A DNA stretch of 64,000 bases from Nonomuraea harbinensis (GTDB lineage Bacteria > Actinomycetota > Actinomycetes > Streptosporangiales > Streptosporangiaceae): NCBI RefSeq assembly GCF_019396385.1, contig NZ_JAHKRN010000019.1:62001-126000 (forward strand). Reading direction: 5' to 3'. Of this stretch, positions 8,189 through 16,600 are shown one piece after another. A program made the translations under genes and the position numbers. Under the pieces are notes generated by a model. It made no database searches and was not told the origin of the DNA. It was given only the letters and a program-made list of their open reading frames with translations. The first letter of the stretch is position 1. Each line of letters starts with the position of its first letter.

Positions 8189-8752
8189 TCACTCCCTACA
8201 CGAACGGCTCCCGCCCGGATCGACACACGCGCCGATGACGTCCAGGAGAATCTCGAAATCGGCGTCCCGCACCTCCCGCGCGTGGTGGCCGAACCGGCCG
8301 GCGGCCTCACTGGCGGCGTACCCGAGCACGGCGGTGCTGATCAGCCGTTCGGCGCGGGCGGCCCGCTCGTCGTCGAGCCCGGCTTCGCGCAGCGCCGCGA
8401 GCACGCCGTCGCGCACCCGCCGTGCCTGGTCCGTCTCGGCGGGCCGCCGCAGCAGCAACGGGAACACCGCCGGATGGCGGCCCGCCGAGGCCCTGACCGC
8501 GGTGGCCGTCAGAGCCAGCCGCTCGCGCCACGGCAGGCCGGGGTCCGGCGGCGGGAACTCGGTCAGCAGCGCCTCCACCAGCCCGTCGAGCAGGTCGTCC
8601 TTGCTTCGTACGTGCCGGTAGAGGGCCATCGCGGTGACGCCGAGCCGGGCGGCGACGGCCTGCATGGTCACCGCGTCGAGGCCGTGCTCGTCGGCGACCT
8701 CCAGCGCGGCGGCCAGGACGGCGGGACGACTGATCTGCGCGGGTCTGCCCAT
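8189..8752 (-). CDS. TetR-family regulator
   Basis: A 187-residue regulator with the helix-turn-helix LDAVTMQAVAARLGVTAMAL followed by YRHVRSKDDLLDGLVEALL. TATACT (8759-8764) lies 6 bp upstream of the ATG, so the message is probably leaderless, and the inverted repeat at 8756-8778 covers it. It is co-transcribed with the SMP-30 gene and diverges from the ATP-grasp gene. It most likely represses both directions. Confidence 0.9.
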   Translation of the reverse strand: MGRPAQISRPAVLAAALEVADEHGLDAVTMQAVAARLGVTAMALYRHVRSKDDLLDGLVEALLTEFPPPDPGLPWRERLALTATAVRASAGRHPAVFPLLLRRPAETDQARRVRDGVLAALREAGLDDERAARAERLISTAVLGYAASEAAGRFGHHAREVRDADFEILLDVIGACVDPGGSRSCRE

Positions 8753-8755
8753 GGC

Positions 8756-8778
8756 GTAAGTATATGACGTACGCTTAC
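8756..8778. promoter_or_regulatory. Inverted repeat GTAAG-N13-CTTAC, probable TetR operator
   Basis: The arms GTAAG (8756-8760) and CTTAC (8774-8778) flank an AT-richer centre. The site overlaps the -10 hexamer of the leaderless TetR gene and sits 25 bp before the ATP-grasp start, so one dimer could silence both promoters. Only five base pairs per arm match perfectly. Confidence 0.5.
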
Positions 8779-8802
8779 CTCATACACAAACGGGAGGCGG
8801 CC

Positions 8803-9975
8803 ATGCGGATCCTGCTGTCGGACGGGTCGGGCGTCACCTCGCGGCAGTGCGCCACCGTGCTGTCGCGGGCGGGGCACCACGTCGAGGCGCTCTCGCCTGA
8901 TCCGCGCTGCCTGTGCGCGTTCACCCGGCATGTCCGCCGCGTGCACCGGGTGCCCTCCTACGGCGCCGACCCGTACGGCTGGCTGGCGGCCGCCACCGGC
9001 GTCTACCGGCGGGGCGGGTTCGACGTGCTGCTGCCGACGCAGGAACAGGTCGCGGTGCTCTCGCGGGAAGGCGGAGCCGGCACCGCCACCGCCGTGCCGC
9101 CCTTCACGGCGCTCGCCGCGGTGCAGGACAAGGTGTCCGCGCACGCCACGCTGGCCCGGTTCGGGCTGCCGCAGCCGGCGTCCGCCGTCGTACGCGACCT
9201 GGCCGGGTGGGACGGCTATCCCGCGTACGTGAAACGGCCGATCGGCACCGCCGGCAGCGGCGTGCGGCGGCTCGCCGGGCCGGGGGAGCCGCTCGGCCCC
9301 TCGTGGGACGGCGAGCCGGAGCTGCTGGTGCAACGTGAGGTCCAAGGGCCGCTGGCCATGGTGCAGTCGGTGTTCGACACCGGGGCGCTCGTGGCCTTCC
9401 ACGCCTGCCTGCGGGTGCGGGAGGGCGCCAGGGGCGGCGCCGGGCACAAGCGCGGGGTGGCGCTGCCGGAGGTGCGCGAGCACCTGCGGGCCCTGGGCGA
9501 AGGGCTCGGCTGGCACGGCGCGCTGTCGGCGGACGTGGTGCTGGGCGCGGACGGGCCGGCGTTCATCGACGTCAACCCGCGCCTGGTCGAGCCGGTCAAC
9601 GCCCTGCTGTCGGGGGTCGACCTGATCACGCCCCTGCTCGACCTGGCGCTGGGGCGGGCGGCCCGGCCGCAGCCCGCCGCGGTGCCGGGCGTGCGGACGC
9701 ACCAGCTGCTGCTCGCCGTCCTGGGCGCGGCCTCGCGCGGCCGCGCCGCGGTGCTGGCCGAGCTGGCGGGCGCCGTGCTCCGCCGCGGTCCCTACGAGGG
9801 AGGCACGGAGGAGCTCACGCCGGGCTTCGACCCGCGCGCCATGGCCCTGGTGGCCGCCGCGGCCGGGGCCACGCTGGTGCGCCCGGCAGCCTGGCGGTGG
9901 TTCGCCTCGGGCAGCGTGACCGCGTACGCCCTCGAACCTGAGGGCTGGCGGCTCATCACGGGCGCGGCTCCGTGA
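8803..9975 (+). CDS. ATP-grasp domain protein (carboxylate-amine ligase type)
   Basis: A 390-residue ATP-grasp enzyme. A Rossmann-like N-terminal lobe (MRILLSDGSGVTSRQCATVL) precedes the ATP-grasp core. The core has the nucleotide Lys in YPAYVKRPIGTAGSGVRRL, the ELLVQREVQGP segment and the metal-binding FIDVNPRLVEPVN motif. Such enzymes join a carboxylate to an amine or thiol through an acyl phosphate. The substrates are unknown, and no peptide-synthesis partners are adjacent. The ATG at 8803 follows CGGGAGGCGGCC; an in-frame ATG at 8764 lies inside the operator. Expression is probably controlled by the divergent TetR. The 3' end overlaps the convergent acetyltransferase by 20 bp. Confidence 0.82.
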   Translation: MRILLSDGSGVTSRQCATVLSRAGHHVEALSPDPRCLCAFTRHVRRVHRVPSYGADPYGWLAAATGVYRRGGFDVLLPTQEQVAVLSREGGAGTATAVPPFTALAAVQDKVSAHATLARFGLPQPASAVVRDLAGWDGYPAYVKRPIGTAGSGVRRLAGPGEPLGPSWDGEPELLVQREVQGPLAMVQSVFDTGALVAFHACLRVREGARGGAGHKRGVALPEVREHLRALGEGLGWHGALSADVVLGADGPAFIDVNPRLVEPVNALLSGVDLITPLLDLALGRAARPQPAAVPGVRTHQLLLAVLGAASRGRAAVLAELAGAVLRRGPYEGGTEELTPGFDPRAMALVAAAAGATLVRPAAWRWFASGSVTAYALEPEGWRLITGAAP

Positions 9976-10438
9976 ACCGCAGCCGCATGGCCGGGTCGTG
10001 GGTGCGTACGAAGCCCAGCGAGGCGTAGAGCGGCTCGCCCTCCGCGGAGCTGCGCAGGTCGACCGTGGCGATGCCGCGCTCGCGATACCACTCGACCAGG
10101 GCGGTCACGCAGGCCCGAGAGTAGCCGCGCCGCCGGTGCTCCGGGTGGGTGGCGACGTTGAAGACGTAGCCGACCAGGCCCTCGGGGGCGCCCGGCCCGC
10201 CGAGCCGCTCCTCGACCGTGCCGGTCGCGCACGCGGCCAGCCCGCCGCCCGGCGCGTCCACCACGAAGGCGAGCATCCGCGGGTCCGGCTCGTCCAGCCG
10301 CGCCCGCAGCCTCCGCTCGGCCGCCTCGCGCCACCCGTCGTCCGCCGGCTCGCGGCCGGTCATGCTCGCCAGCATCACCGCTCGCAGTCGTACCAGCTCC
10401 GCGGCGTCCGCCGCCGTCGCCTTGCGCGCTCTGACCAT
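9956..10438 (-). CDS. GNAT-family N-acetyltransferase
   Basis: A 160-residue single-domain acetyltransferase. The acetyl-CoA binding motif A is YVFNVATHPEHRRRGYSRAC (Q/RxxGxG/A type), and the C-terminal motif B is LRSSAEGEPLYASLGF. It acetylates an unknown amine acceptor in the cytosol. ACGTTA on the plus strand (TAACGT in the reading direction) lies exactly 7 bp before the ATG, indicating a leaderless transcript. It is transcribed alone and overlaps the end of the ATP-grasp gene tail to tail. Confidence 0.9.
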   Translation of the reverse strand: MVRARKATAADAAELVRLRAVMLASMTGREPADDGWREAAERRLRARLDEPDPRMLAFVVDAPGGGLAACATGTVEERLGGPGAPEGLVGYVFNVATHPEHRRRGYSRACVTALVEWYRERGIATVDLRSSAEGEPLYASLGFVRTHDPAMRLRFTEPRP

Positions 10439-10492
10439 CCCCCCGACGTTAGCGAGGCCGCTCGCCGCCGGGCAACGGGCTTTACAGGCGGC

Positions 10493-11398
10493 TCACCCGG
10501 CCAGGGCGCGGCGCAGGGCGGCGCCGAGTTCGGCGATCTGCCGCTGTGACACCTCGGCCGACAGGATGGCCTGCGAGCCGTGGAAGGTGCCGGACCACTG
10601 GTGCAGCTCGACCGACACGCCGGCCTGGAGCAGGCGCAGCGCGTACTCGATGTCCTCGTCGCGGTTCGGGTCGAGCTCCGCCGTGGCGATGTAGGCCGGC
10701 GGCAGGCCGGACAGGTCGGTGGCCCGCGCCGGTGCGGCGTACGGGGTGGCGGGCGCGGAGCCCAGGTAGTGTCCCCAGGCCGCGGTGACCTTGGCGCGGT
10801 TCATCCAGGGCGTGTCGGTGAAGTTCCGCGCCGACCACGTCTGCTGCCGGTCGTCGAGGCCGGGCTGGTTGAGCAGCTGGAAGCGGATCGGCGGCCCCTG
10901 CTGGTCACGCGAGCGCAGCGCCATCGCCGCCGCGAGCCCCGCCCCGGCGCTGTGACCGCCGACCGCGATCCTGGCCGGGTCGAGGCCCAGCTCGGCGGCG
11001 TGCTCGGACGCCCAGGCCAGCACCGCGTAGCCGTCGTCCAGGGCCGCGGGGAAGGGGTTCTCGGGGGCCAGGCGGTAGCCCACCGAGATCACCGTCGTGC
11101 CGGAGACGTCCGCGAGCCTGGCCGCCCACGGGTGCTCGGTGTCCACGTCGCCCATGACGAAGCCGCCGCCGTGCAGCCAGATGATCGCGCCCTGCGCCCC
11201 GTGCGGGCGGTAGAGCCGTACGGGCACGCCGGGGTCGGCGGGCACCGTGTGGTCCTCGACGTCCATGTTCGAGGTGTCGGGCGCCGGGACCGAGGTGGCG
11301 AGTTCGGCGAAGCTCTTGCGCTCGACGACCGGGTCGGTCAGGTCGGCGCGGGGGAACAGCGGGATGAACGCTTCGAGTTCGGGATCCATGCCAGCCAT
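10493..11398 (-). CDS. Alpha/beta hydrolase of the hormone-sensitive-lipase (HSL/GDXG) family
   Basis: A roughly 301-residue esterase. The oxyanion-hole motif HGGGFVMGD lies near residue 80 and the nucleophile motif is GHSAGAG, the GDSAG-type elbow of family IV esterases. The acid Asp is probably in TAELDPNRDEDIEY and the base His in SGTFHGSQ. It would hydrolyse short-chain esters in the cytosol; no signal peptide is present. The ATG at 11398 was chosen for the upstream GGTGGGGACG; an ATG 9 bp downstream is possible. It follows the TetR gene by 85 bp on the same strand and may be in its regulon. Confidence 0.87.
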   Translation of the reverse strand: MAGMDPELEAFIPLFPRADLTDPVVERKSFAELATSVPAPDTSNMDVEDHTVPADPGVPVRLYRPHGAQGAIIWLHGGGFVMGDVDTEHPWAARLADVSGTTVISVGYRLAPENPFPAALDDGYAVLAWASEHAAELGLDPARIAVGGHSAGAGLAAAMALRSRDQQGPPIRFQLLNQPGLDDRQQTWSARNFTDTPWMNRAKVTAAWGHYLGSAPATPYAAPARATDLSGLPPAYIATAELDPNRDEDIEYALRLLQAGVSVELHQWSGTFHGSQAILSAEVSQRQIAELGAALRRALAG

Positions 11399-11483
11399 AC
11401 TCGCGTCCCCACCGCCGGGGATCAGCCGCCGACCGTCGGGCATCGTGACCGGATCGTGCGCCGATCGGCGCGGCCCGCCCGGG

Positions 11484-12116
11484 TCAGGGCTGTCCGGCGG
11501 CGCGGCGCGCCAGGTAGCCGGCGATGTGGTCACGGGCCGCCGTCCTGGCGCGCGCGGCGTGCGCGTCGGCGTCGCGGGGCAGGCGGCCGCCCTTCGTTAG
11601 CAGGGTCGCGTAGCCGTGCGCCGTCGACAGGTGCACGTACACGAAGTCCAGGAGCTCGGCCCACGGGGTGTCGGCGGGCAGCACGTCCGCGGCCAGCCGG
11701 GTCAGCGTGTCGGTGAGCCGGCGGCTCTGCTCGTGGACGGTCTGGCAGTGCTCGGCGGCGAAGTCGTGGGTATAGACGAGTTCGACGCCGGCGCGATGGT
11801 CCAGCGCGTAGCGGGTATAGGCGCTCGCGGTGGCGGCGAGCCGGTCGGCCGGGTCGGGCCCGGCACGCTCGGCCGCCTCGGCGAGCAGGTCGGTGATCTC
11901 GCCGATGACGGCGGCCGCGCAGGCGGCGAGCAGCGCCTCCCGGTCGGGGAAGTGGCGGTAGGGCGCGGCCGACGACACGCCCGCCCGCACCGCGACCTTG
12001 GCCACGGAGAAGCCCGCGACCCCGGTCTCGGCCAGGAGCGCGATGCCTTCGCGGACCAGGCCGGCGCGCAGGTCGCCGTGATGGTAGCGGCGGCGCGGCG
12101 TCGTGGGACTGCTCAC
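11484..12116 (-). CDS. TetR-family regulator (TetR_C_13/WHG-type)
   Basis: A 210-residue regulator starting at a GTG preceded by AGGGAGG at 10 bp spacing. The N-terminus RRRYHHGDLRAGLVREGIALL and the helix-turn-helix FSVAKVAVRAGVSSAAPYRH followed by FPDREALLAACA are typical of a TetR subgroup that often controls a divergent oxidoreductase. Upstream in-frame sequence crosses the operators and is not coding. It diverges from the aldo-keto reductase, with two near-identical palindromes between them, so the pair forms a regulator-target module. The HSL esterase may be a second target. Confidence 0.9.
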   Translation of the reverse strand: MSSPTTPRRRYHHGDLRAGLVREGIALLAETGVAGFSVAKVAVRAGVSSAAPYRHFPDREALLAACAAAVIGEITDLLAEAAERAGPDPADRLAATASAYTRYALDHRAGVELVYTHDFAAEHCQTVHEQSRRLTDTLTRLAADVLPADTPWAELLDFVYVHLSTAHGYATLLTKGGRLPRDADAHAARARTAARDHIAGYLARRAAGQP

Positions 12117-12139
12117 GGTGGACGATCCTCCCTTTCCGG

Positions 12140-12183
12140 ATGTTAGAGTACTCTCACATTCTGATGTTAGAGTGCTCTTACAT
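12140..12183. promoter_or_regulatory. Two tandem 20-bp palindromic TetR operators
   Basis: ATGTTAGAGTACTCTCACAT (12140-12159) and ATGTTAGAGTGCTCTTACAT (12164-12183) differ at two positions and lie exactly 24 bp apart, about two helical turns. Both are nearly perfect inverted repeats. They fill the gap between the divergent TetR gene and the aldo-keto reductase, an arrangement that favours cooperative binding of two dimers. Confidence 0.8.
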
Positions 12184-12206
12184 TCACCCACGGGAAGGTG
12201 AGCATC

Positions 12207-13181
12207 ATGCGGCAGCGGAGCCTCGGACGGCAGGGACTGACGGTCTCGGCGATCGGATACGGAGCGATGGGCGTCTCCTTCGCCTACGGCCCTTCGGACA
12301 AGAAAGAGGGCGAGGCCACCATCCGCCGCGCCCACGAGCTGGGCGTGACGTTCTTCGACACCGCCGAGCTCTACGGCCAGGGCGAGAACGAGCGGATCGT
12401 CGGCGCGGCGCTCGCGCCGGTGCGCGACGAGGTGGTCATCGCGACCAAGTTCGGCTTCGACTTCACCGGTACGAGAGAGGGCGGCGTCGACAGCAGGCCC
12501 GAGCACATCCGCGAGGTCGTCGACAACAGCCTGCGCTACCTCGGCGTCGACGTCATCGACGTGCTCTACCAGCACCGCGTCGACCCGAACGTGCCGATCG
12601 AGGACGTGGCGGGCACCGTCAAGGAGTTGGTCGACGCCGGCAAGGTCCGCTACTTCGGGCTGAGCGAGGCCGGGGCCGGCACCATCCGCCGGGCGCACGC
12701 CGTCCAGCCCGTCTCGGTCCTGCAGACGGAATACTCCCTGTTCGAGCGGGAGGTGGAGGCGCTCTTCCCGGTCCTGCGCGAGCTCGGCATCGGGTTCGTC
12801 GCCTACTCGCCGCTCGGCCGCGGCTTCCTCACCGGCCAGGCCAAGCCCGGCGCCGAGTACGACGAGAGCGACATGCGCAGCTGGGACGCCCGCTTCCAGC
12901 CGGGCAACTACGAGAAGAACCTGGAGGCCACCCGGCTGCTCGGCGAGCTGGCCGCGGGCAAGGGGGCCACCGTGGCCCAGCTCGCCCTGGCCTGGCTCCT
13001 CGCCCAGGGCGACGACATCGTGCCCATCCCCGGCACCCGCAGCCCCGAGCGGCTGGCGGAGAACGTCGCCGCCGCCGACCTCGTCCTCGACGACGCCGAC
13101 CTTACGCGGATCGCCGAGATCCTGCCGACCGGCGGCTACGGCGCCCGTTACCCGCAGGGCATGCTCCCCGTCTGGGAGTGA
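12207..13181 (+). CDS. Aldo/keto reductase
   Basis: A 324-residue TIM-barrel NADPH-dependent oxidoreductase of the AKR13/AKR11-like type. The catalytic tetrad is visible as Asp and Tyr in FFDTAELYGQGENE, Lys in VIATKFGF and His in VLYQHRVDP. The NADP-binding tail is IPGTRSPERLAENV. It reduces aldehydes or ketones in the cytosol. The ATG at 12207 follows GGGAAGG with 8 bp spacing. It is divergently controlled by the TetR gene at 11484-12116 through two operators. It ends 7 bp from the convergent response regulator. Confidence 0.92.
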   Translation: MRQRSLGRQGLTVSAIGYGAMGVSFAYGPSDKKEGEATIRRAHELGVTFFDTAELYGQGENERIVGAALAPVRDEVVIATKFGFDFTGTREGGVDSRPEHIREVVDNSLRYLGVDVIDVLYQHRVDPNVPIEDVAGTVKELVDAGKVRYFGLSEAGAGTIRRAHAVQPVSVLQTEYSLFEREVEALFPVLRELGIGFVAYSPLGRGFLTGQAKPGAEYDESDMRSWDARFQPGNYEKNLEATRLLGELAAGKGATVAQLALAWLLAQGDDIVPIPGTRSPERLAENVAAADLVLDDADLTRIAEILPTGGYGARYPQGMLPVWE

Positions 13182-13188
13182 CCTCGGA

Positions 13189-13893
13189 TCACCGGCGGGT
13201 GCGCGGCACCACCAGGCCCGACTCGTACGCGGCCACCACGGCCTGCGTACGGTCGCGTAGCCCGAGCTTGGCCAGCACCCGGCTGACGTGCGTCTTCACC
13301 GTCTCCTCGGTGACCATGAGCCGGGCGGCGATCTCCGGGTTCGACAGCCCTTCGGCGAGCAGGCGCAGCACCTGGGTCTCGCGCGGGGTGAGCGCGGCGA
13401 TCGGCACCGCCTCCGTCTCCGGCCGCAGCCGGGCGAACTCGCTGATCAGCCGCCTGGTCACGGCCGGGGCCAGCAGCGCGTCCCCGGCGGCGACCACCCG
13501 TACGGCGTCGAACAGCCGCTCGGCGGTGACGTCCTTGAGCAGGAACCCGCTGGCCCCGGCCCGCAACGCGTCGTAGACGTACTCGTCCAGGTCGAACGTC
13601 GTCAGGATGAGCACCCGCGGGCCCGAGCCGGCCAGCCGTCTGGTGGCCTCGATGCCGTCCATGCGCGGCATGCGCACGTCCATGAGCACCACGTCCGGCC
13701 GGACCTCGCCGCACACCCGCACCGCCTCCGCGCCGTCGGCGGCGGTGCCGGCCACCTCGAAGTCCGGCTGCGTGTCGAGCAACTCCCCGAACCCGGTACG
13801 CACCACGAGGTGATCGTCGGCCACCACGATCCGAACCCGCCCGCCACCTCTCCCAGCCTGGGGTGCTGGTCCGGGGGCGTGTTCGCCGCTCAC
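13189..13893 (-). CDS. NarL/LuxR-family response regulator
   Basis: A 234-residue regulator starting at a GTG with GGAAAG upstream. Residues 1-18 form a Pro/Gly-rich lead, then the receiver domain begins at RIVVADDHLVVRTGFGELL. The phospho-acceptor Asp is in LMDVRMPRMDG and the conserved Lys in FLLKDV. The LuxR helix-turn-helix is LTPRETQVLRLLAEGLSNPE with TVKTHVSRVLAKL. The gene lies 46 bp downstream of its kinase gene. The ABC exporter operon at 15677, which diverges from the kinase, is the most likely target. Confidence 0.92.
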   Translation of the reverse strand: MSGEHAPGPAPQAGRGGGRVRIVVADDHLVVRTGFGELLDTQPDFEVAGTAADGAEAVRVCGEVRPDVVLMDVRMPRMDGIEATRRLAGSGPRVLILTTFDLDEYVYDALRAGASGFLLKDVTAERLFDAVRVVAAGDALLAPAVTRRLISEFARLRPETEAVPIAALTPRETQVLRLLAEGLSNPEIAARLMVTEETVKTHVSRVLAKLGLRDRTQAVVAAYESGLVVPRTRR

Positions 13894-13939
13894 GTCGTAC
13901 TTTCCGGTCGGCGGCGTTTCACCGGGAACGCGGTCGCCT

Positions 13940-15331
13940 TCATGCCGTCGCCTCTCGTGGTAGGTGGGCTTCCACCAGGAATCCGCCGCCCTCGGCGGGG
14001 CCGGCTCGGAGGTCGCCTCCGGCGGCGGTGGCGCGCTCGCGCATGCCGGCCAGGCCGAAACCACCGTCCGGGTCGGTGGGGAGCGTGCCGCCGTTGTCGC
14101 GGATGAGAAGGAGGAGGCCGTCGCCGTCGTAGCGCAGTTCCACGTCGACCGCGGCGCCGGGGGCGTGACGGCGGGCGTTGGTGAGGGCCTCCTGCACGAT
14201 GCGGTACGCGGCCAGTTCGACGCCCGGGTCCAGCGGGACCGGCGTGCCGCTGAGTATGAGCCTCGTGGTGGACCCGGAAGCGTCCCTCGACTCGTCGACC
14301 AGCTCGATCAGCTCCTCCAGCGTCAGCCCCGGCTGCGGGCGGCGCTCCACCTCGGTGTCCTCACGCAGCACGCCGAGCAGCCGTCGCATCTCGGTCAGCG
14401 CGGCACGGGCCGTGTCGCCGATGGCGGACAGCCGTTCGGCGCCGGCGGCGGGCATCCCGGGGACGGCCAGCCTTGCCGACTCCGCTTGCACGGCGACCAT
14501 GGAAACATGGTGGGCCACCACGTCGTGCAGCTCACGGGCGATGCGGGCGCGCTCGCCGCGGGCTGTGTGCTCCAGCAGGGTCCCGGCGATCTCCTGACGT
14601 GCCGCGCTCCCGGCCGCGGCGTCCACGTGCGCCCGCCGCGCCGTCCCCGCCAGCGCCGCCGCAGGAGCGAGCGACCCCAGCACCAACACCAACCCCGCCG
14701 CCCCTCCAGCGGAGTCCGCCGCTCCCGTGAAGTGCGGCGCTTCCGCGGAGTGCGGCGCTTCCGCGGAGTGCGGCGCGTCCGCGGAGTGCGGCGCTCCCGT
14801 GGAGGTCGGCCCGATTGACGGCGCGGGCCTTTCGTGTGGTGTCAGTTCTGCAGTGGATGCGGGCTCTCCTGATGGTGAAAGCCCTGGGGTCGGGGGCTGC
14901 GACGGTGCTGGGGTCGAGATCTGTGCCGGGACTCGTACGTCGGTCGCGGTCAGGGCAGGGAACAGGGCCAGCAGGGGAAAGGGGGCCGCGAGCAGTACGG
15001 CGAGCCGCCAGGAGCCGTGCCGCCCGAGCCGGTACCCGCAGGCGAGCTGGGCCGCCGCCCCCGCGACGGTCAGGGTCTGGAACGCCGTCAGGGACAGCAG
15101 CACCGACACGGTCACCACGGCGGCGGCCACGGCCGGTTGCCCGGGCAGCAGAGCCGGCGGGGCCGTGGTCGCCAGTCCCACCAGGAAGAGCATCGCCAGG
15201 GTGAGCGGCCGGGCTCCCTCCGCCCGCAGGGCGATCTCGCCGACCGCCAGCACCGCCGCCGACACCCCCGCCACCACGGGCGCGTGCCCCATGACCCATC
15301 GCCCGTACGTTCCTCCACCCACGACGGCCAT
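13940..15331 (-). CDS. NarL-type sensor histidine kinase with repeat linker
   Basis: A 463-residue membrane kinase. The N-terminal 130 residues contain about five hydrophobic helices. A linker rich in Pro, His and Ala follows (roughly residues 135-215) and contains a six-residue repeat EAPHSA coded by an 18-bp tandem array. The H-box is ARIARELHDVVAHHVSMV. The N-box is QEALTNARRHAPG and the ATP lid has the normal short form (RDNGGTLPTDPDGGFGLAGM). The start at 15331 is uncertain; an ATG at 15292 is also possible. It pairs with the response regulator downstream. Confidence 0.88.
   Translation of the reverse strand: MAVVGGGTYGRWVMGHAPVVAGVSAAVLAVGEIALRAEGARPLTLAMLFLVGLATTAPPALLPGQPAVAAAVVTVSVLLSLTAFQTLTVAGAAAQLACGYRLGRHGSWRLAVLLAAPFPLLALFPALTATDVRVPAQISTPAPSQPPTPGLSPSGEPASTAELTPHERPAPSIGPTSTGAPHSADAPHSAEAPHSAEAPHFTGAADSAGGAAGLVLVLGSLAPAAALAGTARRAHVDAAAGSAARQEIAGTLLEHTARGERARIARELHDVVAHHVSMVAVQAESARLAVPGMPAAGAERLSAIGDTARAALTEMRRLLGVLREDTEVERRPQPGLTLEELIELVDESRDASGSTTRLILSGTPVPLDPGVELAAYRIVQEALTNARRHAPGAAVDVELRYDGDGLLLLIRDNGGTLPTDPDGGFGLAGMRERATAAGGDLRAGPAEGGGFLVEAHLPREATA
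14709..14798 (-). repeat. 18-bp in-frame tandem repeat in a kinase linker, five copies
   Basis: Units of GCGGAGTGCGGCGCTTCC type follow one another at 14709, 14727, 14745, 14763 and 14781. The middle copies are almost identical, so expansion is recent compared with the array at 2369. Each unit adds six residues (A-E-A-P-H-S register) between the membrane domain and the catalytic core. Confidence 0.85.
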
Positions 15332-15354
15332 TCTCTCGGCTCACCAGAAAGCTG

Positions 15355-15595
15355 ACATCCCTCGTACGAGGGACGAAGACGGCGTACGGCGGGACAGAAC
15401 CTTCAGCCCGCACGGAGGAGAAGGGTGGGTGCGAGCCGGGGAATCCCCGCATGAGAGATCCACGACCGTCCGCCTCGCGGGGAAGTGAACGCGGGCGCGG
15501 CTCCCTCCGGTGCCCGAAAACGTCGAGGCGCCGGAATCCCTCGTGTGGGGAACGTCGGCGCCCGGAAACGCCGGAGTCCCCCGTATGAGGGAGGC
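15355..15595. repeat. Intergenic region with repeated palindromic motif
   Basis: The 345-bp gap between the kinase (15331) and the ABC operon (15677) contains no convincing gene. It holds four variants of one motif: a perfect palindrome CCCTCGTACGAGGG at 15359-15372, then ATCCCCGCATGAGAGAT near 15443, ATCCCTCGTGTGGGGA near 15536 and GTCCCCCGTATGAGGGA near 15576. The last two sit in larger imperfect repeats sharing CCGGAATCCC/CCGGAGTCCC 40 bp apart. The motif could be the binding site of the neighbouring response regulator. Confidence 0.6.
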
Positions 15596-15676
15596 AGGGT
15601 CGCTGGAGGCAGGGAGGGAGAGGATCGCTCGGCGGCGTGACGACCCGGGGTGCCGCCGCTGCCTAGGCTGCGCGGC

Positions 15677-16600
15677 ATGGAAGCGACGATCGAGGTAACC
15701 GGGCTGCGCAAGCGGTTCGGACGGACCGTGGCGCTGGACGGGATGACGTTCAGGGTGCCGCCGGGCCGGGTCACCGGGTTCGTGGGGCCGAACGGCGCGG
15801 GCAAGTCCACCACGATGCGGGTGATCCTCGGCCTGGACGCCCCCGACGAGGGCCGGGCGCTGGTCGGGGGCGTGCCGTACCGGAGTCTGGAGGAGCCGCT
15901 CACCCGCGTGGGCGCGCTGCTGGACGCGGGCGCGTTGCAGCCGAGCCGGACGGGCCGCGACCACCTGCTGTGGCTGGCCCACTCCCAGGGGCTCGGGGCG
16001 GCGCGGGTGGACGAGGTGATCGGCCTGGTGGGGCTGGGCGGGACGGCGCGCAGGCGGGCGGGCGGCTACTCGCTGGGCATGCGGCAGCGGCTCGGGATCG
16101 CCGCCGCGCTGCTCGGCGACCCGCCGGTGCTCATGCTGGACGAGCCGTTCAACGGCCTGGACCCGGACGGCATCGTGTGGATCCGCGGCCTGCTGCGGTC
16201 ACTGGCCGCCGAGGGCCGGGCGGTGCTGGTGTCCAGCCATCTGATGAGCGAGCTGGAGGGCACCGCCGGTCAGCTCGTCGTGGCCGGGCGGGGCCGGGTG
16301 GTGGCCGACATGGGCGTGGCCGAGCTGATCGAGGCGGCCTCCCACGACCGGGTGACCATCCGCACCACGGCCCGCTCCCGTGCGATGGAGACCCTGGCGG
16401 GGGCGGGCGCCACGGTCGCCGTCACGGGCGGCGACACCGTCACCGCGTCGGGGCCGCCCGCCGAGCGGGTGGTGGAGCTGCTGACCGGAGGCGGGGTGCC
16501 GTTCTCGGAGGTGACGGCCCACCGGGCCACGCTGGAGGAGGCGTACATGGAGCTGACCAGGGACGCCGTCGAGTTCCGCGCGGACGGGGCGGGCCGATGA
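15677..16600 (+). CDS. ABC-2 exporter ATP-binding protein
   Basis: A 307-residue ATPase with Walker A GPNGAGKST near residue 38, Q-loop region GALLDAG, signature SLGMRQRLGIA (residues about 132-142), Walker B VLMLDEP and an H-loop in VSSHLMSE. The C-terminal 80 residues form the accessory domain common in drug and bacteriocin exporters. It starts at the ATG at 15677 because TAGGCT lies 7 bp upstream (15664-15669), so the operon mRNA is leaderless. It overlaps the first permease by ATGA and forms a three-gene operon. It diverges from the two-component pair, a classic layout for antibiotic-peptide sensing and detoxification. Confidence 0.92.
   Translation: MEATIEVTGLRKRFGRTVALDGMTFRVPPGRVTGFVGPNGAGKSTTMRVILGLDAPDEGRALVGGVPYRSLEEPLTRVGALLDAGALQPSRTGRDHLLWLAHSQGLGAARVDEVIGLVGLGGTARRRAGGYSLGMRQRLGIAAALLGDPPVLMLDEPFNGLDPDGIVWIRGLLRSLAAEGRAVLVSSHLMSELEGTAGQLVVAGRGRVVADMGVAELIEAASHDRVTIRTTARSRAMETLAGAGATVAVTGGDTVTASGPPAERVVELLTGGGVPFSEVTAHRATLEEAYMELTRDAVEFRADGAGR

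Noticed and set aside
8764..8802. Upstream ATG for the ATP-grasp protein
   Set aside because: It lies within the TetR operator and lacks a ribosome site, whereas the ATG at 8803 has GGGAGG at proper spacing.
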